From contig QUOL01000013.1 of assembly GCA_009761415.1 (NCBI GenBank), positions 920,501 through 984,500 on the forward strand: a stretch of DNA of 64,000 bases, written 5' to 3'. Position 1 is the first letter of the stretch, and each line of letters begins with the position of its first letter. The notes beneath the pieces were generated by a model, which ran no database searches, was not told the origin of the DNA, and saw only the letters and a list, made by a program, of their open reading frames with translations. This stretch comes from Sarcomyxa edulis (lineage: Eukaryota; Basidiomycota; Agaricomycetes; Agaricales; Mycenaceae). Of this stretch, positions 57,856-64,000 are shown in pieces. The position numbers and the translations under genes are program-made.

Positions 57856-60800
57856 TTAAACCAAGATCACAGCCGCAAAAAATAAGTAGAGGAAAAACCT
57901 TTGCAAGCTATTGAGTCTCTCCTCATTCTTCGGTCCTTCCCCTGCCTTCCCCGCAAACCAGTCGAACCGCGTGCAAAGAAACATGAGTTCGCCCCGTTGG
58001 AGGAGACCCACGACTCTCCCGCCTTCGCTCGCCATGCGTAGAACTGTACTATCCAGAACAGCGATAAACCAACGTATCCCAGTTACAGTGGTCGGAAAGG
58101 TTCTAGTTCTATCCACGTTTCTGTAGAGATGACGGTAGCAGTCGTGGAGGATGTTCGAGATGGTGACAGCTAATATATTCTTTACAGCGAATGCGACAAG
58201 ATGGATAGATCTGGTGGAGGAGGTAACAATACCAAATCCCGTACCTAGGAGCAGGGTAGCGACAAATAGAAGCACCAGTTCGGCGCTGTTCGGGGCGGCA
58301 TCGTAGTAGGTGAGATGAGGGTACTTCTTGATGAGGGCTCCGTCGCCCACAGACCACATATAAAACCTCTTGTAGGATCGCTTGCCTCCAGACCACCAAG
58401 GATGAGTTACGATGACCTTTGGTGCAGCGTGGAACCCATTCCCACCACGTCCCACCGAAGCCTCCCGTTTATCAAGACAAAAGGCTATATCCTCACCGCC
58501 TCCCGTCTTCGGAAAATCAAGATCATATTCGATGCCATCCTGCACATCGCGCCGAGAGATAAGATTTGCAGTAACACCCCAAGGCAAGTCTGCTTCCATC
58601 TTGGTGCCACTCATCTTCGCTGCGATGTCCCAGAAGTACGTGACGCCAGCCAGATGCACAGCAGCTGTGAAAATGCTGTCCGCAGATGGAAACTGCGAGT
58701 TTCCGACGAATCCTGCAGAATCGGGATGACTCCTGATCGCTTTCTCTGCCTCGATGAGCAAGTTTGGATCGGGAGATATATCGTCATCCAGGAAGTGTAT
58801 CCACCTGGCGGAGGATTCGGCCATGCCTCGGTTTCGGGAAGCTGAAGCACCGAGATTTCTAGAATTGACGCGAATCCGAACGTCTGGGCGATGAGCATAT
58901 TGTTTCTGAAGCTCGAGAAGGTGAGACGAGCCAGGATTATCCACGATTACGATGAACATGACTGTACATGTATCGGATGATTTCAGTTCAAGGATTGGAC
59001 GGAGGAACTCGAGTTGAACGCGATAACAAGGAACAACGACGTCCAAAGTCAATCTTTGTTGAGACATGCAATGCATTTTGCGGAGCCACGAGTCAACGAC
59101 ATTCACTGACTTTTGCAGCGTCGCAAAAGTCCAGTCATTAGCGTGTTTCTTCTCGTATCTAGCATCATCACTACCGCCACAAGTGTTCCGAATCCGGGAG
59201 TCAAACATCCTGGAGCATCCCCACCTCCGGTAAAGTTGGTACAAGTAGGGGTCACCATCCTGATTGATGAATATTTCGGGAACGACCTCTCCATCAAAGA
59301 TATCTAGATGGGTACGGTGCAGGATTGGGAATGTGGGCATTCCTGGGAAAGTGGTATCCGTGAAGGCAACGACTCCGAAGCCTAACGGGACACCTTGGCC
59401 TTGGGAGATATCTGCGAATTCGGCATGGGCGTGACTCATCCAGCGTTCGTCTTCCAGAACCACGTCGTCCCCCATCAACACAAAATAATCGCATCCGTCT
59501 CTGTTTGCAGAACGAGCGCATTCTCTCCATAGACTGCAAACGTGCCCACGAGGATATTCACAAATGAGAACGACAATATCTGCAGGTGGAATCCCTTCTT
59601 TTCGCAAAACGGATGCAGCTTTATTATCCGCTTCGTCCAGGAGAAAGGTGTCATCTTTATCGACGGCTAGATATACCTTGAAGCGGTAACGTGTTCCTCC
59701 CAGGTTATGTACGTCGCTGTGTGTCGTGTGTATTAAAGATCGCGCGAATTGAGCTAGGTTGACGAGACAGTCAAAAGGAGAGTCTGACCCCCTGGATGTG
59801 ATGGGGAGAAGAACTGCGAAAGTTGTTCCGTCGGTCGCCATATCCACCATCTCGCTGCGCTGAAATTTCAACAGTGCTAATCGACGCTCGGCGTCATCCA
59901 TTGGCTCGAGTATCAGCGATATCTCTTTTTCGATCCAGGTGGCCGTCCTTCTCATTCCCTCCTCAAGACATACTTCTGGCTGCCACTTCAACATCTTTCT
60001 GACGAAGTCATTGTTAGAATTTCGCGACGCCACTCCGGTAGGTTTCTGGCCATCGTAGACGAGCGCTGCCTGCGCAGGATCCACTCCTGCAGATTGAATA
60101 GCAAGGAGGCATAACTCCTTGATGCTGATGGACCGATCAGAGCCAATATTGACAGGAATGGTACAGTCGGATGCCAACAAACTAATGACGCCTCGTACGC
60201 AGTCTTCAATCGACAAGAAACTCCGACGCTGTGAGCCGTCTCCCCATACTTCTATAACGGCTGGGACTATCCCTGCTATTTTGGCAGCTATAGCTTTGCG
60301 TAAGAGGGCCGCGGGTACCTTCTCGCGGCCATTGCTCCAAGCGCCACCAGGACCAAAAATGTTATGAAAGCGCGCGATACGAATATCCAGCACCTTTGAG
60401 TACTGTGCCAATACAAGTTCCATCGCAAGCTTTTCGAGGCCGTATAGACCCTGTGGCTTGGGTGGAGCGTTGACCCAAACGTCGGTCTCACGAAGAGAGA
60501 CATCACTATTGTCGGTGTTCTGTAAAGATTCGGGGTATACGCATGCTGACGACGCAAAGAGGAACTGTCTGACTCCGGCAGAGATAGCGGCGGAAAGGAG
60601 GTTGAGGCTCATAGTGTGGTTCTCGGAGTAGATTATGAAATTGTTGTCGGAATGTATGGTACCCATTCCGCCCATATTAGCAGCGAAATGCAGGACGGTG
60701 TGTACGCCTTGTATGATTTTGTTGCATAGGGCGAGATCACAAAGGTTGCCAATCACCACCTCGAGTTGAGATGACTGGGGAGTCGGCATGTAGGTGGTAG

Positions 60801-60972
60801 AAACGATATCCACGATTCGAACGTGATGACCGTCCTCGAGCAGTCTTTTGGCGACGTGCGAACCCTGATGATTCATTTCAGCTTAGAAACACTGAAGACA
60901 AAGGCAAGGGCGTCCTACAATAAAACCATTTCCCCCCGTGACAAGTATGAGGTCTCCTTTAGCCGGGATCAT
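57856..60972 (-). CDS. Trifunctional fusion: GDP-mannose 3,5-epimerase-like, GT-A-like domain and GT2 glycosyltransferase
   Basis: Two exons (60919-60972 and 57856-60864; 54-nt intron) give 1020 residues. Residues 1-350 are an extended SDR most like GDP-mannose 3,5-epimerase: LILVTGGNGFIGSHVAKRL, FASSACVYPE with the catalytic Cys near 126, GLYGLEKLAMEL (Tyr 159, Lys 163), RFHNIFGPGGAWSNGREKVP and EVWGDGSQRRSFLSIEDCVR. These residues match those used by plant GME to make GDP-L-galactose. Residues about 360-620 look like a GT-A fold with YFVLMGDDVVLEDERW, family unknown. Residues about 635-880 are a GT2-type transferase with LDVVVPCYRV, NLGASASRNRGMAES, IHFLDDDISPDPN and GGGEDIAFC. Hydrophobic segments follow (LVLLFVATLLLGTGFGIV; FFLYLFFAAVILV), so it should be membrane-bound. 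The single intron splits the NAD-binding motif. It diverges from the methyltransferase-GT8 gene. Confidence 0.94.
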
Positions 60973-62255
60973 GTTCGTACGAGTTGGTGCGACAAATTAG
61001 CACCTACTCCAGGAGACTTTATAAGTGTTACGAGATCCTGCAAGTCGTTGATTCAAGGCGGGCGCTAGACCTATGAGTTGAACATGACTGACATGAAGAC
61101 TGAAGTCCGAAGATCTCGTTCAGTAGAACATGAACATGACAGCAAACTGCGGTGCGATTGCAAGAATAGCTATCGCTGGATGTACAACGTGTTGTACAGC
61201 CTACGAATCCAAAGAGAAGAAACGATGGGGTGCCCACTTCGTAAGCCAGAATTCCCATTTAATTAGGATGACTGCGCGAATTAGAAGGCCCCGAGCGCCT
61301 GATAGATTGGACAGGTAAATCTTCAGCCGGCATCAACACCATATCGACATCAGGGTACAATGGCATGAGAATCGAGGCCCACAGAATCAAGTGTAACAAG
61401 ATGTGAGATCCAGATAGTAGCACGATGCAATCGTATAGGCCTTCCAAGGCGCTTTGAGTGATGCCAGGAGATTTTGAGGATCTTCCTCAGCCCCTGCGTA
61501 AAGTAATGCTGATAGGAAGACCCAGAGTTGGGTGAGAGATAGGTACGTCGGATAAAAAACAACATGGGGCTGCCTCGCAACAGAAAGTCAAACATTGACT
61601 AGGCACCGTGTCTCGGTCGAGAGATGTACCGTTACGCAAGAGCAAGCAGAGGAAGAGGAAGATTGTCATGTTCCACATGATGGGGCCAGTATAACGATAG
61701 GTTCCAAGGGTAAACCTTACAACAGGTACAGGCGTATCAGGTTCCAAGGTTCACGAATCGAGGGTGAACGAATTGCCAACTAGTTGCTGGTCAACGTTGG
61801 ACCGCAAGATAAAGCAAGTCTCGATCCAAGTCCGAGGAGAAGAAGATTGGATGCATGGTCAATCACCCCAATTATTGCAAAACGTTGGGTGAGAAAGGGA
61901 TCATAGAAGTTCGACGCGGTGCTAAACGCTCGAAAAACAGATGCTGTAAGGCGCGAATGGTCCTTCATGGTGTAAAGTTGGCATCGATAGGCGAGGACTA
62001 AGGTTGTCTTCTGTCCGCAGCACAACATCTAGACGGAACGATTGATGTTAGCGCTGGAAGCGGTGCATCGAGCGCCCGCTTTGCGCTCAGAATAGAATCC
62101 TGCGAACACGTCTTCAAAATTGAGAACTGCCCCCGCATTTACTAGTGTGGGCAAGAATGAGACGCCCCCAGTGGATATCCTGAAGTACAAATGCACCTTC
62201 GTTAGTCCCCCAGTACAAAACGACATCCAGCGTACCTATATTCATCTAGCTCTAA
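60973..62255. promoter_or_regulatory. Divergent intergenic region of the two sugar-enzyme fusion genes
   Basis: A 1.28-kb spacer between two start codons facing apart, so both promoters lie here. Minus-strand open frames at 61259-62226 include hydrophobic stretches (for example HILLHLILWASILMPL) but do not splice into a recognisable protein; they might be a decayed gene. No TATA box stands out near either start. Confidence 0.45.
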
Positions 62256-63887
62256 ATGGCATCAAATGACATCTCCAGCCCTCAGCAGGAACGTGTCGCA
62301 TATCGCTTCACACCAACCCAGGACTGGTTTTCCTCTAACATCGACTCCTGGACCCCCCTTTTCCCTTTGATTCAAACGCCCACACCCCGGATTCTAGAAA
62401 TCGGTTCCTGGGAGGGACGTTCTGCCGTCTTCCTCTTGACAGAGCTCTGCAGAAACGGCGGAGAAATCGTATGCATCGACCACTTCGATCTGATGGGCAC
62501 TCCCGCCGGACGCGAACGTTACACGAAGATCACCCACAACCTCTCCTTGACGGGGGGCAGATTCAGAGTGCTAGCCGAGTTCAGCGTCCCCGCATTGATG
62601 AGTCTTCTCAAGGACGAGATTTCATCGACTAGCCCGGGATATGACTGGATTTATGTGGATGGGTCCCATGAGGCAGACGACACCCTCTTGGATGGTGAAC
62701 TTGTCTGGCGTCTAGCGAAGAAAGGGGCGATTGTCATATTTGACGATTACCATTGGGACAGGGAGCCAGAAGATAGTCTCCATCATCCCAGGCGAGGAAT
62801 CGACGCTTTCATGACTTTGCATCATGGCGAATATCAGCAGTTATCATCTCCTTCACAGTATCAGATGATACTAAGAAAGACATCCGACATGCGAATCGGT
62901 TTCCTCGTGAAGAACGCCATCGACGACGTTCAGACTTCGAACCACGACGCCTTTGGGTATGGAATCAATTTGGCGCTAGCTATCGATTCCAACTACGCGA
63001 TGCCCGCAGCCGTGGCGATTCGAAGTGCCGTCGAACAGACATCGGGACGGATCACTGTGTACATCGTAGACTGTGGGATTACGGAGGTGGACAAGGCGAA
63101 GATAGCGCAATCGATTGTAGATCGGTCAGACGTTACTTTAAAGTTCCTGGAGTTACCCAAAACCAGTCTCGCCGCTGAGTATGGGGTGATGTGGGCCAAG
63201 GTCGACATGATTCGAGTCCTGCCGGTCGAAAGAGTCCTATACTTAGACGCAGACGTTTTGGTACGAGGGAGTCTGAAGGAAATATGGGATTTCGATCTGA
63301 AAGGCGGCGTAATCGGAGCTGTGCGAGATATAGGATTTCCAGACGGCCACGATGGCATAGAAACCCCGTATTTCAATGCGGGAGTGCTCTTGATGGACCT
63401 CGCAAAGGTTAGGGAGACGATAGACACATTGGAGGTGTTGGGTAGAAGGATGAGGAATGCGAGATTTGCTGACCAGGACGCGCTTAACGCGCATTTCCGA
63501 GTCGTCGGTTGGGTGCCACTTGGACTCCAGTGGAATGCCCAAGGGCTGGGAACGTACGCTAACCTGCCGTCACTTGCCCGTCAGACCCTCGACCTCAAAT
63601 TATTGGAAAATCCACAAATCGTGCACTTCACCGGACCCGTCAATCCCACAATGGCTGAGATATTGAATCCGTATATTCAGCCATACACAGCAAAACCGTG
63701 GGGCTACGCAGGTGCACCTGGACATCCATACAGCATAGATTGGTGGGGAATGTTAGATAAGACAGCCTGGAATGGTTCGAGACATTCTAAAGAATATGAG
63801 GGTCTTTGCGAGATCAAGAGAGAAGAAGCAATTCAGCTCGGTGTATCGGCATTCCGAGACAGAATCAGGGAAGGGAGATGTTTGTAA
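62256..63887 (+). CDS. Fusion of class I methyltransferase and GT8 glycosyltransferase
   Basis: An intronless gene of 543 codons. Residues 1-215 are a SAM-dependent methyltransferase: RILEIGSWEGRSAVFLLTEL is the SAM-binding motif I, GGEIVCIDHFD motif II, and YDWIYVDGSHEADDTLLDGE followed by KGAIVIFDDYHWDREPED the later motifs, as in the Methyltransf_24 group. Residues about 230-480 are a GT8 retaining glycosyltransferase: INLALAIDSNYAMPAAVAIR, RVLYLDADVLVRGSLKEIWD with the metal-binding DxD, TPYFNAGVLLMDLAKVRE, ADQDALNAHF, LGLQWNAQGLGTY and IVHFTGPVNPTM. No signal peptide or membrane helix is seen, so it is probably cytosolic. The neighbour is an epimerase-glycosyltransferase fusion in the opposite direction, which suggests a shared pathway. 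Confidence 0.94.
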   Translation: MASNDISSPQQERVAYRFTPTQDWFSSNIDSWTPLFPLIQTPTPRILEIGSWEGRSAVFLLTELCRNGGEIVCIDHFDLMGTPAGRERYTKITHNLSLTGGRFRVLAEFSVPALMSLLKDEISSTSPGYDWIYVDGSHEADDTLLDGELVWRLAKKGAIVIFDDYHWDREPEDSLHHPRRGIDAFMTLHHGEYQQLSSPSQYQMILRKTSDMRIGFLVKNAIDDVQTSNHDAFGYGINLALAIDSNYAMPAAVAIRSAVEQTSGRITVYIVDCGITEVDKAKIAQSIVDRSDVTLKFLELPKTSLAAEYGVMWAKVDMIRVLPVERVLYLDADVLVRGSLKEIWDFDLKGGVIGAVRDIGFPDGHDGIETPYFNAGVLLMDLAKVRETIDTLEVLGRRMRNARFADQDALNAHFRVVGWVPLGLQWNAQGLGTYANLPSLARQTLDLKLLENPQIVHFTGPVNPTMAEILNPYIQPYTAKPWGYAGAPGHPYSIDWWGMLDKTAWNGSRHSKEYEGLCEIKREEAIQLGVSAFRDRIREGRCL

Positions 63888-63958
63888 CTTGAAGTTGGAT
63901 TCTGCTGTATGAAAATTCTCGTTAGATAGTGTTGATATGGAAATACAAGTGTACTCAC

Positions 63959-64000
63959 CAGATCCGAGACTCGAAGCGCGTTCAATGTTTTGGGTCTAGG
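63959..64000 (-). CDS. Possible exon of a gene running off the right edge
   Basis: The minus-strand frame reads PRPKTLNALRVSDL and ends exactly before a strong GTGAGT donor (63953-63958), as in an internal exon. A possible acceptor lies near 63907, which would make the next exon overlap the end of the methyltransferase-GT8 gene. Too short to identify. Confidence 0.35.

Noticed and set aside
61259..62226. Hydrophobic minus-strand open frames between the two sugar-enzyme genes
   Set aside because: They do not splice into a recognisable protein and contain many stops; at most a decayed membrane-protein gene.
1..64000. tRNA, rRNA and CRISPR features
   Set aside because: Scanning by eye for box B-like GGTTCGA sequences found them only inside coding exons, and no spaced direct-repeat array was seen; a covariance-model search would be decisive.

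Overview
The window looks like nuclear DNA of a filamentous basidiomycete, probably an Agaricomycete. Almost every gene is cut by several short GT-AG introns (mostly about 50-65 nt). Families typical of mushrooms are present: a DUF6533-type membrane protein, a Pil1 protein with a long disordered tail, and a small stand-alone dsRNA-binding protein. There are about 24 complete protein genes, one pseudogene fragment and two possible partial genes at the edges. I recognised no rRNA, tRNA, CRISPR array or intact transposon. Gene spans below run from start codon to stop codon and include introns. I reconstructed exons by eye, so some splice sites are uncertain.

Layout. 1-3.3 kb: a gene-poor stretch with GTTAATAAC repeats, a hemerythrin-like gene and a broken second copy of it. 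3.6-13.8 kb: a minus-strand series of ORC5, an aldo/keto reductase with a C-terminal hydrophobic tail, a C2H2 zinc-finger regulator, a 2.3-kb empty stretch, and a 2-oxoglutarate oxygenase. 14-19.6 kb, plus strand: a TFIIIC subunit, profilin, and an unknown coiled-coil protein. 19.7-25.1 kb: an arylamine N-acetyltransferase diverging from an F-box/Sec10 protein (recyclin-1). 26.2-37.5 kb, plus strand: a TLC membrane protein, then two drug-efflux-type transporters in a row (MFS and ABCC). 37.7-45.4 kb: a GPI-anchored aspartic protease (minus), an SDR and an eisosome Pil1 protein (plus). 45.7-55.3 kb, minus: PEX19, a DUF6533 protein, a glucoamylase with starch-binding domain, a dsRBD protein and an unknown conserved basidiomycete protein. 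56.1-57.4 kb, plus: a mitochondrial dicarboxylate carrier.

The right end (57.9-63.9 kb) is the most unusual part. Two divergently oriented genes share a 1.28-kb intergenic region. One encodes a 1020-residue fusion of a GDP-mannose 3,5-epimerase-like enzyme, a second GT-A-like domain and a membrane-anchored GT2 glycosyltransferase. The other encodes a 543-residue fusion of a class I methyltransferase and a GT8 glycosyltransferase. They contain one and zero introns respectively, whereas their neighbours are heavily interrupted. Together they suggest a compact route for making, transferring and possibly methylating an unusual sugar. Horizontal acquisition is possible but cannot be shown from this sequence alone.

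The remaining genes are mostly housekeeping (replication, RNA polymerase III transcription, actin, peroxisome import, recycling, eisosome) mixed with secreted or efflux functions expected of a saprotroph or plant-associated fungus.
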